A DNA stretch of 64,000 nucleotides from Maratus speciosus. Taxonomy: Eukaryota > Arthropoda > Arachnida > Araneae > Salticidae. Both the position numbers and the translations under genes were made by a program. Positions 1-12,764 of the stretch are shown here, in pieces (the first letter of the stretch is position 1; every line of letters starts with the position of its first letter). The DNA is taken from the NCBI GenBank assembly GCA_963932465.1, contig OZ010790.1, forward strand, positions 349,643,087-349,707,086, given 5' to 3'. The notes under the pieces are model-generated. The model worked only from the letters and a program-made list of their open reading frames with translations. It was not told the DNA's origin and made no database searches.

Positions 1-120
1 AAATATTTAACTAAATTAATGTCTGTGAAAAGAATCACGAAAATGGCGAATACTGAAATTTATTTTTTTTTAAGAAAGCAATCTTTTGGTGATAAAGAAC
101 GGTAATTTTAGAAATATTAA

Positions 121-331
121 CCCTTAACCGGAAAATGTGAGATGATTGCGTCTACATATCTGTCCTTAATATTTTCTCTATCCAACATTCCAAACTTTTT
201 TTTATGCTATTATATTAAAAAATTGGTCATGTTAATGCATTACTATTAAAGATTAAATGTTTAAGTTCACTATTTGGTAAATTATTAAGTGTTCTGTTTG
301 TGCATGAGATTTTCACGTTTCCGGTTAAGAG
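121..331. mobile_element. piggyBac-like MITE with TTAA target duplication
   Basis: A 211-bp element is bounded by TTAA on both sides (117-120 and 332-335). Its inverted ends read CCCTTAACCGGAAA on the left and, reverse-complemented, CTCTTAACCGGAAA on the right. TTAA duplication and CCYT-type ends are typical of piggyBac elements. It is far too short to code for a transposase, so it would be non-autonomous. The TIR and TTAA are seen directly; the superfamily is inferred. Confidence 0.65.
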
Positions 332-757
332 TTAAATTAATCCTTTGAAGACTAATATGTAAACTTTACACAGCAGAAGGTAGGAGAGACAAGGGCTAGG
401 AGGCGCAGTTTTTAGTTATTGATTTTTATTAATTTTCTGTTTAAGTTTTTTTTTAATGAAACTTTAACTGTACTTTTAAGGAACAGGTATTGTGTTATAA
501 ATACCCGAAGTTTTGTGTTTGTAACTTTTGTAGTTTATATTTAGCGGAAGCCTGAAGTAAAAGGAAAATTATGAGCCAACCTACCCCGTCACGGGCAAGT
601 TGCCTAAACCTATGGGTTAATTTGGCACACGCTTTATAAAAATTTAAATGAAACTCAAATAAGACAAGCAGTTAAGAGAAATCAATTTTATTAATACCAG
701 TAAGTTTAAACAAAGGTGTTATCGCCGTACAATGTAAATTCTAAATTATACAGACAT

Positions 758-820
758 AAAAATAATGAATAAAACATTAACATTGAGTAAAAATAATGAA
801 TAAAACATTAACATTGAGTA
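758..820. repeat. 31-bp tandem duplication
   Basis: Two adjacent, near-identical copies of a 31-bp AT-rich unit ending in ACATTGAGTA. Probably replication slippage. The rest of the interval between the flanking MITE and the next remnant holds nothing else I can name. Confidence 0.8.
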
Positions 821-829
821 ACTTCTGTC

Positions 830-987
830 CTACTCGATATCATCATCAGAGTTACAGTTGTCACAAATAAACAATCTCCATTTATGAAAGCCTTGTGTGA
901 TCAAAATCTTGCATTGCAACCACTTTCCTCGGTGTTTGTTATTTTTCAAGCTACCAGCACACGCCAGACATCGAGCCAACTTGCCCC
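830..987 (-). pseudogene. Cys-rich C-terminal coding remnant, family unknown
   Basis: On the minus strand one frame stays open for about 50 codons and ends at a stop. It contains CLAC, KWLQCK and ICDNCNSDDD, with cysteine spacing like the zinc-ribbon or PHD-like tail found at the end of many arthropod DNA-transposase proteins. There is no start codon in frame and no longer open frame upstream, so it would be a 3' remnant. The motif spacing is seen in the sequence. The transposase link is a weak inference, and a chance open frame in AT-rich DNA remains possible. Confidence 0.25.
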
Positions 988-1059
988 GTGTTCAATGCGC
1001 CTACTAGCCCCATAATGAATTTCTTCACAAAAGGGACACGTAACCATCTAAGCATAAAT

Positions 1060-1898
1060 AATCCAAGTAAATCACATATGGGGTAGGTACAGATAATCAT
1101 ACACTAAGAAAAACTTCACATGTTATATCGCAATTATTAAGATAAATATTAGAAATCAGAGAAAGAATGAAGCAACAAAAAATTACTTATGAGTGCAAAT
1201 AAGAGAAAAATTGTAATAAATGTCCACAGCACTTAGGTAACACTGCAAAACTAAAGTGAGGATTGTAAAAAGCAAGAAGAAAGGTACTCTGTGACTGGTT
1301 GCGCAATCTATCCACAAATAGGCGAGTTATGAGGACTGCGTCTACATACCCCTGTAGCCAACTAGCCCCGGTCCCCCCTACATTCTCAAATTTTCGATAC
1401 TAAGTTGCAGAAATATGCTATTAAAAATAAATTACACTGGGCAACAATTTTTAACAAAGTTCATGTATCAAAATTGAAAACACCCAATTCTTAATGAATT
1501 CAACGTTCTGAACGTCACCATGAAAACTGTGTTTTGGCTCTTGTTTCTGAGATTAAGGGGTAAAAATATATAATGTACCTAAAACTTAAATGTCACTCTT
1601 GTTAAAACAATTTAAAGAATAAACTGATTTATTGCACATCATATTAAGAAATATTTCATTTTTAGATGTTCCCGTGCATATATTAAATAATAAAATGTGT
1701 AATAAAATAAACATTTCGAAAAAAATAAATAAAAAGAATTTCAAAAAATAAAATAAGTAAACAAATATCATAGGTAAAATGCAAGATTTTGTTATTTATA
1801 TTTTATTGGTCCGTTTGCCATTGTAATACCACACAGAAAGTATTGCACAACTCTTTTCAATCCGTTAAATTAACATCTGACGTATTACGTGACAGCCT
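1060..1898. other. AT-rich stretch, nothing recognised
   Basis: Short open frames here are low-complexity (Phe/Ile/Lys-rich) and look like chance. A short CCAACTAGCCCCGG phrase resembles GCCAACTTGCCCCG about 380 bases upstream, which may be a trace of a local duplication. Confidence 0.5.
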
Positions 1899-2018
1899 GT
1901 GTCTTTTCTGATAAAAAAGAGTGCAGGTGTTCGCTCGCTTGTCAGTTCGGTATTTGACTTCGTTGAATACAGAGCTTTTATATTTACATGTAGTCATTTT
2001 ATAATTTCATTTGCAGCA

Positions 2019-3042
2019 ATGTCACGAAAATGCATTAACGATGCTAATAACTTTTGTTACATTTGTGGTAACGTAACAGTTAAATCACAGAAAAAGCGCA
2101 TTACTAATGCAATCAGAAAGGCATATTTCCTCTATTTCGGTTGTAAAATAGGCGACCAAGATAAAAAAAAAATGAACACCCGATGTATGTACCTGTGCAA
2201 CAACACTTTCTGTGTGAGTTACTGGTAAAAGAAAAAGTATGTCATTAGTTATTCTTATGATTTGGAGTGAGCCGAGGAATCACGTAAACGATTGTTAGTT
2301 TTGTATGGTTAAACCAATTTGTGGAGGTCTTACGAAGAAAAAGAAGAATGCTGTTCATTATCCACAAATATTTTCTGCTTTGTGACCAGTTCCGCATTGT
2401 GAGCTTCCAATTGCAAAGCCGCCGACTGATTTTGTAATTAATTCTGACGACGACGATAAATGTATTGAACCTGTAGATGCATTATCTAGCAGGTCACAAT
2501 TTCATGGACATAGTGATGAAGGATATATAAATCCCTCTGATTCTGCAGCACATAGAATCACATCGAATGATCTCTACGATCTTGTTCGTGATTTAAATCT
2601 GTCGAATGCCAAAGCAGAAATACTCGCATCAAGACTACGACAGTGGAATCTTTTGGAAGAACATATCAGAGTGTCTTCATTTCGTAACTGTCATATAAAA
2701 TTTCTACATCATTTTCAGAAAATGATAGTATTGTGTTCTGCTCAGATATTAAAGGCTTGATGAATGAATTTGGACTAACACTTCATGCAAACAAGTGGCG
2801 TCTATTTATAGATGTGTCCAAAATAAGCTTAAAGATGGTTTTGCTTCATAATGGTAATGAACTGCCATCCATTTCTATTGCATATTCTGCGCGCATGAAA
2901 GAGACTTATGAACACCTGTTAAAGCTCTTGCACCTAATTAAATACAATGAAAATGAATGGTGTGTCTGTGCTGATTTGAAAGTAGTTGCACTTTTGATGG
3001 ATCTTCAACTAGGATCTACAAAACTTTGTTGCTTCCAGTGTG
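2019..3042 (+). pseudogene. Broken repeat-protein gene of the arthropod CYICG family
   Basis: Start region MSRKCINDANNFCYICG is followed by LYFGCKIGDQDK, and further on by NDLYDLVRDLNL, WRLFIDVSKISLK and LLHNGNELPSI, in the order I recall for a large, uncharacterised, transposon-associated arthropod protein family. A pyrimidine-rich tract ending TTGCAG lies 2 bases before the ATG and looks like a splice acceptor for a 5'-UTR intron. The copy is dead: a frame change near 2220, in-frame stops near 2310 and 2385, and another frame change near 2725. The family's following Cys motif is reached (KLCCFQC) and then the reading frame dissolves into an 18-21-bp TGTACACTTTTATTAT repeat, just before a DNA transposon. 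The biochemical function of the family is not known to me. Confidence 0.7.
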
Positions 3043-3092
3043 TATGTACACTTTTATTATTGTTATGTACACTTTTATTATGTACTGCATGT

Positions 3093-5635
3093 TAGGGTGG
3101 TGCGAAAAAAGTCAAGTTGATATTTCCGAGTTGCTATAGTGCGGAAAAGTTGCGATTAGTAAATACAAGAAAAACAAAAACAAAATTATTTAAATCGGAC
3201 TTTATCTTCCGATCCCGCAAACCGCCTAAAAATTTAAAAAAATTGAAAATTTCCGATTTTTTCAGAATTTTTTTCTTTTTTTACGTATATATATATATTA
3301 TCGCTATAGTGAAAAATATTTGCAGATTGTAATATTTAATAATAATAAAAATAAACAGTTGCGTTTAAAGAATAGCTTCCGATCACGCAAGCTCAATACA
3401 AATCGGCAAAAATTCAATTTTCAGTGATTTTGATGAATAAAGAAAATAATCACCTGAGATCAGTTTGCGTTCCAATATTAACATTTGGATATAAATTGTA
3501 CAATGTACAACTCTTTGCTTGTTTAGATATTTTATAATGTTTAAACAAACCAGAACTCACCACGGGAAGGTAGCTGCACTTCGAGTTCAAACCGCGCCCT
3601 ATCCTCCATCCGACCAATGAGGGTATTTGCTATTTACATTACTTAAATATATAGTTTGTTATAATAGAGTCAAAACACTGTATTAAAAAACTTGTGTCGT
3701 GACAGTATAAGATATACAATTTGTTATGTCATCTGTTTAAGTCTGACTTTTAGACGCAACTTTGTACTGCGATTTGGTGGTAATGTCTGGTATTATGGAC
3801 AGTGATGTCAGTGTGGTCCTGATGCTCTCTTCATTGGGGCCCACATACCTTAAATGATGCTTCCGTTACCGATTTAACGCACCGCTGGACATCTTACGTG
3901 TAGTTGGGAAACTTTTTATCATCCCAGACTGAGATATGACCTAATTGAACGAAGAAATGTATTTCTTCATGGGTTATTCTCCGAAAAAGGGGTGGAAATG
4001 TTAATTTTGCTACATTACAATCAATTAATTCTGGATTGTAGGAGTGATAAAGATTCAGATACCTTTACCCTTTGAAACATTTTGCCTGGCTTTTAATACT
4101 CTTCTTAGCCCTAGCTCTCTTATGTGCCTCCTCTTATAAAAGACCATTGCCATCAGTAGGTTTTCCGGGTGAGCAAAGAACGAGTTTCGTTCAGTTTCAG
4201 GGACTACACTTTCTTCAGGTTGTCACGAAAGTATCGAGATGTTTCAATTGCTCTGTACAGATGAATAGGCCCGTTTGTAATGTACTTACAGCATTTTATT
4301 TCAAAACAAACTGGAAAGTAAGATTTTAAAATAAATGTCAATATGGCTTTAAGGCATCCGATGGGTTTTCCACGCTCGCGTAAAGTCGAAGCGGTCTATT
4401 TGCACAAGTGAGCAATCTGGCATGTGAAATTGGGCCGGAGTCACACTTTAATAAGTCATTTGGAAAGTTGCCACTTTTAATTGCTTGATTTATGCCAAGA
4501 AGATATCTTTGGTCCTTACTCAACAGTTGCCTGTCCACTTCTGGAATTTCACAACCAGTCAATTGAAAATTTACCACCGAGAGCTTTACACAACAATGAT
4601 ATTGTGTCCAAATGGTGTACTAAATGATCTTGGGCCAGCTGTTTCAACATTCAAATGTTGAAAAAGAGGGCGGAAAGGTAATTCAACAAAATGGAATAAA
4701 CAAACAACCCACTGCAGTGGTCGTCAGAGATGAACTTCAAGCTTTCTGATAGCACCACCTTTCTATCCAGTATTGGTATTTGTACCATCACAGCCTACCA
4801 AATCTAAGTATTCTAGTGAAACCCTTTGTTCAGTAAGACATGATACTATGAAAGCTACAATGTCTTTAGCAGGCCCGGAGTTTGGAGGCACATGGCCTAA
4901 ATAAACTGAGCCACGTTCTTTTATGACAGGAAAGTGTTCCTCTTTAATAGTTCGACGAACCTGTTTAGATGCAATCCTTTCTTTAACTTGGGTATCGTCC
5001 TTTCTTCCATCAAAATAGTATATGCCAAGCAGTTCATCTGAATCCAGTGGACTTTTCTGTAAATTTTATGGAGTTAGGTGAGATTAGGTGGGAGTGCGCA
5101 CGCCGACTTCAGCGCTGTTTTCCAACGTGGCTAACGGCAGTTGGGTGCACTACTAAACTTTTCAGACCTGAAACGAAATCTTCGTGGTAAGTTCTAGGTC
5201 GTTTAAAAATAACTTAATATGCTCAATAGTATCAATTAACATTTAAATCTTAACCTGAGACTGCAAACTGACCTCATTTGATTATATTCTTAATGCATGA
5301 AAATCACTCAAAATTGAATTTTTGCCTATTTTTATTGAGCTTGCGCGATCGGAAGATATTCTCTAAACACAATTATTATTATTATTATTATTAAACAGTA
5401 CAAACTGCAAATATTTTTCCCTATAGAGATAAAAAAATATATAAACGTAAAAAAAAAAAATTCTGAAAAAATCGGAAATTTTCAATTTTTTGGAATTTTT
5501 AGGCGGTTTGCGGGATCGGAAGATAAAGTCCGATTTGAAGAATTTATTTTTTGTTTTTCTTGTATTTACCAATCGCAACTTTTCCGCACTATAGCGACTC
5601 GGAAATATCAACTTGACTTTTTTCGCACCACCCTA
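3093..5635 (-). mobile_element. hAT-like DNA transposon, copy 1 (long TIRs, 8-bp TSD)
   Basis: The 2,543-bp element starts TAGGGTGGTGCGAAAAAA and ends with the exact inverse. The inverted repeats run about 370 bp on each side. A perfect 8-bp direct repeat, CTGCATGT, flanks it (3085-3092 and 5636-5643). An 8-bp duplication plus a TA(G/N)GG end is the hAT signature, although hAT TIRs are usually only 5-30 bp. The interior carries a decayed transposase on the minus strand. It sits immediately downstream of the broken CYICG-family gene. Confidence 0.85.
3740..5045 (-). pseudogene. Decayed hAT-like transposase, copy 1
   Basis: Read on the minus strand, fragments in shifting frames match the longer copy near 26-27 kb: FDGRKDDT (near 5010), EEHFPVIKERGSVYLG, VGCDGTNTNTG (near 4780), CLFHFVELPF (near 4700), LSKDQRYLLGIN (near 4510) and, towards the C-terminus, RCVK-VTEAS (near 3870). 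The two aspartates and the C-x-x-H that recall the hAT RNase H-like core are kept, but stops and frameshifts separate every block and the N-terminal third is missing. It cannot make a transposase. Family assignment comes from pattern resemblance, not a search. Confidence 0.65.
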
Positions 5636-5643
5636 CTGCATGT

Positions 5644-8138
5644 ATTTGTAAAACTCTACTTTATGTTGTCACCTTTAGTTATGTATAAATTAAATTAGAA
5701 ACAAGACATACAATGCATTATTATAATGTGTTCTTTTATCCCCATCATACAAAGTAAAATCTCAACATAACAAAATAACTAGAGCCAAATTCCATTTTTT
5801 ATTGTCATATTCATGATTAGCAAGTTAAATTAATAAATATTTCGACACTTTTGTTCAAGATACATTTTCGTTGTTGTCCAGTGTTATTAATAATTCTGTT
5901 GAAAAGATGAAGTGCAATTTCCAGATATATAAAAAAAGAGTATTTTATTTTTCCATAAAAATATTAATAATATTAAATAAAACACTTCTTTTCTAAGATT
6001 ACTTTAGACTGTCATATGAGATGATTGTAATGTAGTAGCTTAATTAAATTTTAAATTTCATTTTATTTGTCAATTTGAAAAAGATTAATGTGCAGTTTTC
6101 TCATTTATTTATTTAGAATTTTTATCTTAGATTATAAACAAATATTTACAGAACTGTCTAAAGACAGTTCTATAAAGTGTGTTTTGACGTAAAACGACTT
6201 TGAAATCACACCGAAACATATTGGTGACAGGACAGAAATTTTAAAGTTTTGCTTAATAATAATTTATTTAATTATGATTCCTCCTCAGAAGAAAAACTTT
6301 CTTTATTGATAATTGAAAATATTTCAACTTCAAGAACTTGAAAATATTTATTAGCCAATCTTTCAAAATATAACTAAGAAATAAATAAAATTAATAATTC
6401 GCTTTCGATAAATGAAAAATTCATTTTTGTAAGACATGAGTTAAGTATAATAACTGAGTTTATAGGAAAATAAAACTATGATTAATACAGATAATTACAA
6501 ATTTGAAAACTGAAAAGGAATTTAATGCTTTTATAGAATTCGCGTAAGAACAAAACTTACATCACAAAAAAGTGATGTAGAATATAAAAATTACATGTTA
6601 GCTAACTATCCAACAAATTTGTTTAGAAAGTGATAACTTGACAAGTTTTAGTAATACTTTATTACATGATTACAATAATTTATTTTATCTTTCGGGTCAT
6701 TAATTGACATAATTAATATAATCTATCTAGTGACTCGCTACAACATTCATTATAAAAAGAAATGATTTGATCTTTCTTTCGTGAGAGACGCAGTCTCCAG
6801 AAAGTAATGTTAAATAATTTATTAATTACCTTCTATCTTCATTAGATATGTCATCATTTACGGCAATTACTCTTTTAAAAAATTCGATTTGTTTGCAAAT
6901 ATTATCAAAAAAATTTAACGCAATTTTCGACGCTTGTTAATCATGTTAACGATTTTGCAAGGTAATGACATTATCTTTTTTGTATCATAAAATTATTTTT
7001 ATTTATGAACTACAACATTAATATATTAAAAATCATTTTGTTCTTTGATTTGTAATAAATTTATAATGTTGTTGCTCAAAAAGTTTATTTTTTTTTTGTC
7101 TTAAATTATTTTTTCAATGTGCTGCCTAGCCCGTAAACATTTTAAGCTAGCAATAAGCAACGTTTATATTTATTTTTTATCAAAAATAAATTGTATTATA
7201 TCATTTATATTTATTACAGTATAATAATATTAAATTATATGGGCAATTTTCGATGCATTTAATATATATATATATTTAAAAATTTTAAATATTTAAGCGG
7301 AAAATTTTAAGTTTCAAATGTTAGATATGATTAAAGATAAACAAACTCAAATATCAAATTAAAATAGTGTATATTAACTGCTAACGGGACGCTACTAATT
7401 TTTAATTATTAAAAAAATCATTGAATTTTTTTTAGAGAAATGCGGTTTAAAAAACGATTCGCATTTTAAATATCCCTGCATTAAGAACAATGCTTTTAAA
7501 AACTTTGTTATTTCTCTACTGTTAAATGTTTGGTTACTTTTTACAATCTTCATAATATAAAACGATAAAATAATACGCAAGTGGAATTTCAAGAATCAGT
7601 CATTTAATTTAACTTTTTCTCTTTTTTTGCTATTTTGTATAAAGAGCGAATTGCACAAATGTTGTAAAATAATTTTTTTCGCTTTTCTCTGATTAAGTTT
7701 TTTTTTTCTTAAAAGTTTAAGCTATAGTTTGTCATAATAAAGATATTTTTTAGTCAGTTTTGACTCTTTATGCTCAAAATGGTTTAAAAAATAATCTTCT
7801 GCGATTTTTTTTTTATTAGACATTATGTATGGTGTCTAAACTTTGTTCATATCTTGAACCTTTGCTCAAGAGTGTTAAAATGTTTATTGTTTTTAGTGTA
7901 TGTAAAAACAAATTAGTCTAAGTCAGAAGATTTGGTTTTTTTAAATGTTCATTCGAAAGAAAATATGGATAGGTTTATAAGATAATGATAAAGCAATTGT
8001 TTCGTAGATCGGATAAATTCACATAAAATATCCGCATATTAACACCTGATTTTTAAAATTCCTTCACTTATAAAGAAGACATGTCATCGCATGTTTTACA
8101 CAAAAAATATGTGTAACACAAATAGAACTAAATTTAAC
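5644..8138. other. AT-rich stretch, nothing recognised
   Basis: About 2.5 kb of very AT-rich DNA with homopolymer runs. No TIR pair, RNA gene or coding signal stands out on either strand. Confidence 0.5.
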
Positions 8139-8451
8139 TAATTATAAAAACGTTTCAAAATAACAGACATTACATTACATTACATTAAAGGATAAAAACA
8201 CTAAAATAAATCAAAGGACGTTTCGGATTAATTCTGAATCCCTCATCAGCTAATTCTTAACGTAAAAGTCATACTAGGTTTTAAAGCTCAACGAGTAGGA
8301 CAAAATTACATCAAGTTGCCAAAAAATAATTGCTGTTGGACTTTAAAATCTTGTATGACTTGTATGACATCCTTTTAATGTTTTTTTTAATTTTTTTATC
8401 CTTTAATGTAATGTAATGTCTGTTATTTTGAAAATTTTTTTTTTATAATTA
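8139..8451. mobile_element. Inverted-repeat (foldback) MITE with ACATT repeats
   Basis: The arms begin AATTATAAAAA, run through TTTCAAAATAACAGACATT, then several ACATT units, and end TAAAGGATAAAAA. The right arm is the inverse, with one ACATT fewer. The roughly 190-bp centre contains GGACGTTTCGG and CTCATCAGCT. The arm length difference suggests slippage at ACATT after insertion. No clear target duplication; superfamily unknown. Confidence 0.6.
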
Positions 8452-9733
8452 TGAATGAATTCAGGCGTAGTCCTTTTGTTTATATAAAAAATAAATAAAA
8501 TTTAACTAAGCATAGCTAAATTAAACAAATTTCGATTGACCGGGATTGGGTTGAATACTGTTTAATACTGTTGGCTCATATTATACTATTACATTATATT
8601 ATAAAAGGTATTAATCACGTGCATTATGTATGTTACATTTTGAGCAGTTACACACCGGCTGAGCTCGTGTTTAAGCTGTGGTGTTTTACTCGAAGAAATT
8701 AACTTTATCTTAGTTGACGATTTTACGTTGTTGTTTGTGAGGTAACATATTACACTCGCAGTTTAAAGATATCAGCATTTTGATTACATTTGAAATAGAA
8801 ATGTGAATTGGGGAATTTTTGGATTCAGGTGTAGTTTGATTTGTATTTTAATTTCCTTCACTATCATCTTGCAGTTTTCATGGAGTAAAATTTTCCCGCT
8901 CGAATACCGGTCGGGCTGTTTCGGGGATCATGGCATATGGGGGAAATTTAACCGTTTATGGCAGCGAGTCATTTTTAGCATATTGCATCGAAACAATGAC
9001 TGCGTATAAAATTGTATTTTAAAATAAAAAAGACACTGTACATAATATTTATATCGAATAGCATTGAACGACAATTTTGCTGGACATTGTCCCGATATGA
9101 CATTGTCTGTGATATGAGAAGTAAGAGATATAATATAAAATATCGACATCTATGTGTATGGGGATTTAAAGTAGATCGTGGCAGCCCAACGCTGTTGGTT
9201 TTGTGGGCACGTAGCTGAAACCGAATCTTTTTTAATTTTTTGTCTTCTGTACGCAAACTGTCATGCTTTGCATCAGTTAGATATGCTGACATCCATCAGC
9301 TCGAAGACGTCTTCGATGGATGTATGGATATCATAAGATGTATGAGTATCATGCTCACTCGTTATGTCCTTCGGTTCGTGTACAGCAGCGGCATACGTGC
9401 TCGAGCCATTGTTCACTAACCGCAAAGTACAAATTTTGTATGTAACAATTTCGCTCGCTCGGAGAAATAATTTGGGGTACCTATGCATAGTACATACCAT
9501 AATTCATAATTTTTCTAACGATATGCTTGATCTATACTGGATATATATATATATATATATATATATAGATATATATATATATGTGTGTGTGTGTATATAT
9601 ATATATATACCGGTTTTTGCGCAGACTATAGGCGACATATTGAATATTACACATTTTCGGATTTTGGTTTAAGTTTTTAAATGCGAGTATTGTCCAAAAT
9701 ACACTGATTATTTTTTAACTCGATCAATCTAGC

Positions 9734-9764
<31 letters not shown>

Positions 9765-11565
9765 CTGATAATCGTGCTACCGCGTGTAAGTCGTGAGTTA
9801 CACGGCAAAAAAAAGAGCAACACTACCCGTTTTGGCTACTTACCTCTGCACATTCTGCAACCGCTCCTCTCTCCCTCGATGCAAACTCAAAGTTATACTA
9901 GTGCTCTGAAAATAATTGTTAAAACAGAACGCAGAACTTTATCTCTGAGATTAATAGTTTGGAAGTTATTGAAGTATGATGATATAAACGTTTTCCTTAG
10001 CTCAAAATTTCTGCCATGGTACCCGTATGTTTCGATGTGATTTAAAAGATGTTTCATGTAAAAAAACTTCATAATGTTAATGTGTTGGAAATACTTGCGC
10101 TGCATTAGAAATTTAAAGGAATTAAAGTTGAAACTAATACTAAACGTTACTATTTCCCATAATATTAAATAAATTAAATTCGATACCCATAAATAACAAA
10201 ATTAGATTCCAATAATGACTACTTAGATAAGAATAACTAGGGAGAACAAACTCTATCTCAGGGGGCGTGCGTCTGCTCTTAAGGACGCGTACGTAGAACA
10301 CACAGACACGTATAAATCGCATTCTGGCAGCTGCAGTCAGCCCATTAACTTCCGTATGATATTAATGATGCCAAATAGCATTGAACTTGTAGCAAAACAA
10401 TCCTAAAACGTGCCCCCTTGAATGTGAGAACTCCAACTTCTGACAGAAAAAAGTTATCTAAAACCATGACGATGATAACCATTCTAACGAACAGTTGAAA
10501 GATAAAGTTCAAATTTTGAATCGAAAATCAGCAAGAAACGAAAAAAGGCCTTAGTTTGAGCTTGGTATGTAGGATAGTATTCATCTTAACTTTACTTGGT
10601 TTAAATTTAGACAAAAATAACCTTTAGAAAATTCAAAATATTTTTTAACAACGCTTCAATATCTTTAAAAAGACTAAATTAACCCTAGCTATGAAAATGT
10701 TTAGTATAACAGCGAAAATTATATGAAAAGTATAAAAAAAATGAAAAGCAGAGTGCGTAAGTTTCCTCTGTAAAAAATGGTGGATGTAATGATGATCTGT
10801 GGTTGTTTGACGGCATTCGTGAATATCTCATTTTGTATTTTGAATATGTCATGAAAAGTAAAACAAATAAATTATGTGTCTTAAATCGAACACAGAACGA
10901 CTTTTTTGACAACGGTTTATTGGTGCTAATACAGGTGGATAAAAATTTCAGCAAAATAACGCGCATTTCTACAAATTATCGGGTTCAATGAAGAAGATTT
11001 TTCAAAATAATATTTACAGTTTAGGCAGTGATTTAGTCACTAGATCTACACCCGCATAAGAATATGTGGAGATTTTTAAGGCGGAAGTAACACCAAACGG
11101 TACAATTTGAAGTGTTCCATAACATGTTTTAGAAACAAGTTTAAATTGGCATAAATATCAAAAAGTGTTCCATTAGTAATCAAGGAGACATTGAAATTAA
11201 AATTATCAAAGAAATTAGTTTGAAACATCAAATTTTATAACTGTTAATAAATGTTGCATATTGATGGAAAATTAGTTCATTGGTTTTCTTAAAAGTTTTT
11301 AAGATAAATGCATTATTAGAGAGAGCCTTATACAGTTGCTTAAAGCCGTATTCATGTTAAAGATATGTAGTTGAAAAAAAATCCAAGTTATAAGAAAGTA
11401 GAAATAAAATAACAATAAATATACTTTTAAATCAGTTTTATAGCATACACTTTCACATCGGTTTCCAAGAAACAAAAATAAATTAATCTATTCATTTTAA
11501 TTTCTTCATGAAAATTTTCGAATTCCGGTTTTTTGCGGATTTACATGTTTTAGGGTTCAGACCCT
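8452..11565. other. AT-rich stretch with microsatellites, no gene
   Basis: Several overlapping short open frames lie near 9-9.7 kb on both strands, but they cross a TA/GT microsatellite and show no conserved pattern. A 24-base A run sits at 9741-9764 and a small inverted repeat (CCGCGTGTAA and its inverse) at about 9780-9805. Nothing else recognised. Confidence 0.5.
9541..9611. repeat. (TA)n-(GT)n compound microsatellite
   Basis: Alternating TA, interrupted by one GA, then GT repeats, then TA again, over about 70 bp. Confidence 0.95.
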
Positions 11566-11569
11566 CATA

Positions 11570-11765
11570 GCATGCATGGTCACAGTGATGTCGTTCTGAC
11601 GTCACAGTGACGTCACTGTGAGATGTGAACTTCTTAGAAAACTTAAAAAAAATACAAAAATTCTTCAAAACATGTTATTTACTGTAAAAATTTTATTTTT
11701 CTGGGAAAAAAAAAAGAAATTGTGACGTCACTGTTATGCTACTGCATGCAATGTACGTCACGTCA
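11570..11765. repeat. GTCAC/GTGAC-rich cluster 1
   Basis: Dense GTCAC and GTGAC words, several overlapping as TGACGTCA (for example TCTGACGTCACAGTGACGTC). Many are palindromic, so the segment can form small hairpins. The same word dominates a second cluster about 4 kb downstream. Confidence 0.6.
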
Positions 11766-11848
11766 CATATGTGAAAAAAAAAAAAAAAAACACTACATTG
11801 TAAGTCATTAGGTTATAGCAAATATAATAAATTCGGACACGAAAAGAC

Positions 11849-11863
11849 GGGGGGGGGGGGGGG
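11849..11863. repeat. 15-base G run
   Basis: Uninterrupted G homopolymer in AT-rich surroundings. C runs of 14 and 11 bases occur at 22084-22097 and 48133-48143. Confidence 0.95.
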
Positions 11864-12355
11864 AATATCATAAAAAGAAAAATGCACGGTATAACTATCA
11901 ACAAACTGGATTTGCATGCTATATATTATCAATTTGAATATCTAAGACAGTGAAAGTATACTTTTTTCATGATTTCAATTTTATCTAGCATTGCAAATTA
12001 ATATAATAATCATTCACTGATTGTTATTATTATAAAATTGTTTCTCGGAAAAATGCTACATGCTGGAGCAATTTGGATAACATATTTAGAATTAGGCATA
12101 TTAAATCTGTACACTTTACAGATTAGTTTGCAAGGAGTAAATTATTATTATTTTTTTGTGAATATTCTTTTTCTGCGTGGTATTCGATTCACTTCTGTGG
12201 TTTCAAACTAAAAATTTTCTATTACAGTTAAGTCTGCAGCTTTTAATTAGCACGTAGAAAGAGTCTTCAGAGTTTAGACATATATGCATTTCTTGCTTTA
12301 TAATTTGCATTCAAGTCATATATATTTCCTCTTAGTGTTTAACTATTTTAAGCAA

Positions 12356-12640
12356 CTCCATACATACCTTTCGGCACACGATCGGACCGCAGCCGGCAGT
12401 GTCGGTTAAGTGTCGGCATGGGCACAGTGATTTCGGTGAAGTGTCGGCAACATTTCGGCAACTGAAACATAAGAATTTGCTTTTTCGACTGCCGGTTACC
12501 GTAATCGGTCCCCTTACGGTTATATATCGGCAAGCGACTTACGCCGGCAAGTGACGCAGGACCGATATGTGGTTTCTGATAGTGGCCCGATTAGATTTGC
12601 GAACATCGGTCCGAATTTGGAATTTTTAGTCTTAGCCGAC
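12356..12640. repeat. CGGC-rich island, part 1
   Basis: A sharply GC-richer block built from variants of TCGGCA and ACCGATA, such as GTGTCGGCA and GTGTCGGCAACATTTCGGCA. The composition break with the AT-rich flanks is abrupt. Probably a repeat of transposon origin; I cannot name it. Confidence 0.6.
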
Positions 12641-12719
12641 ATTTTTTTTTCTTAATTTTGTTTGAATTTGAGTTTTGATAAGGTATGTATATTTCGTGTA
12701 TTTCATATGAAATTCTAAC

Positions 12720-12727
<8 letters not shown>

Positions 12728-12761
<34 letters not shown>
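12728..12761. repeat. 34-base A run between the CGGC islands
   Basis: A homopolymer within the AT-rich spacer that separates the two CGGC-rich blocks. Confidence 0.95.

Positions 12762-12764
<3 letters not shown>

Noticed and set aside
758..820. Possible CRISPR-like direct repeat
   Set aside because: Only two adjacent copies with no spacer, in a eukaryotic setting; simple tandem duplication.
8928..9672. Overlapping open frames of 68-105 codons on both strands
   Set aside because: They overlap antiparallel, cross a TA/GT microsatellite and show no conserved motif.
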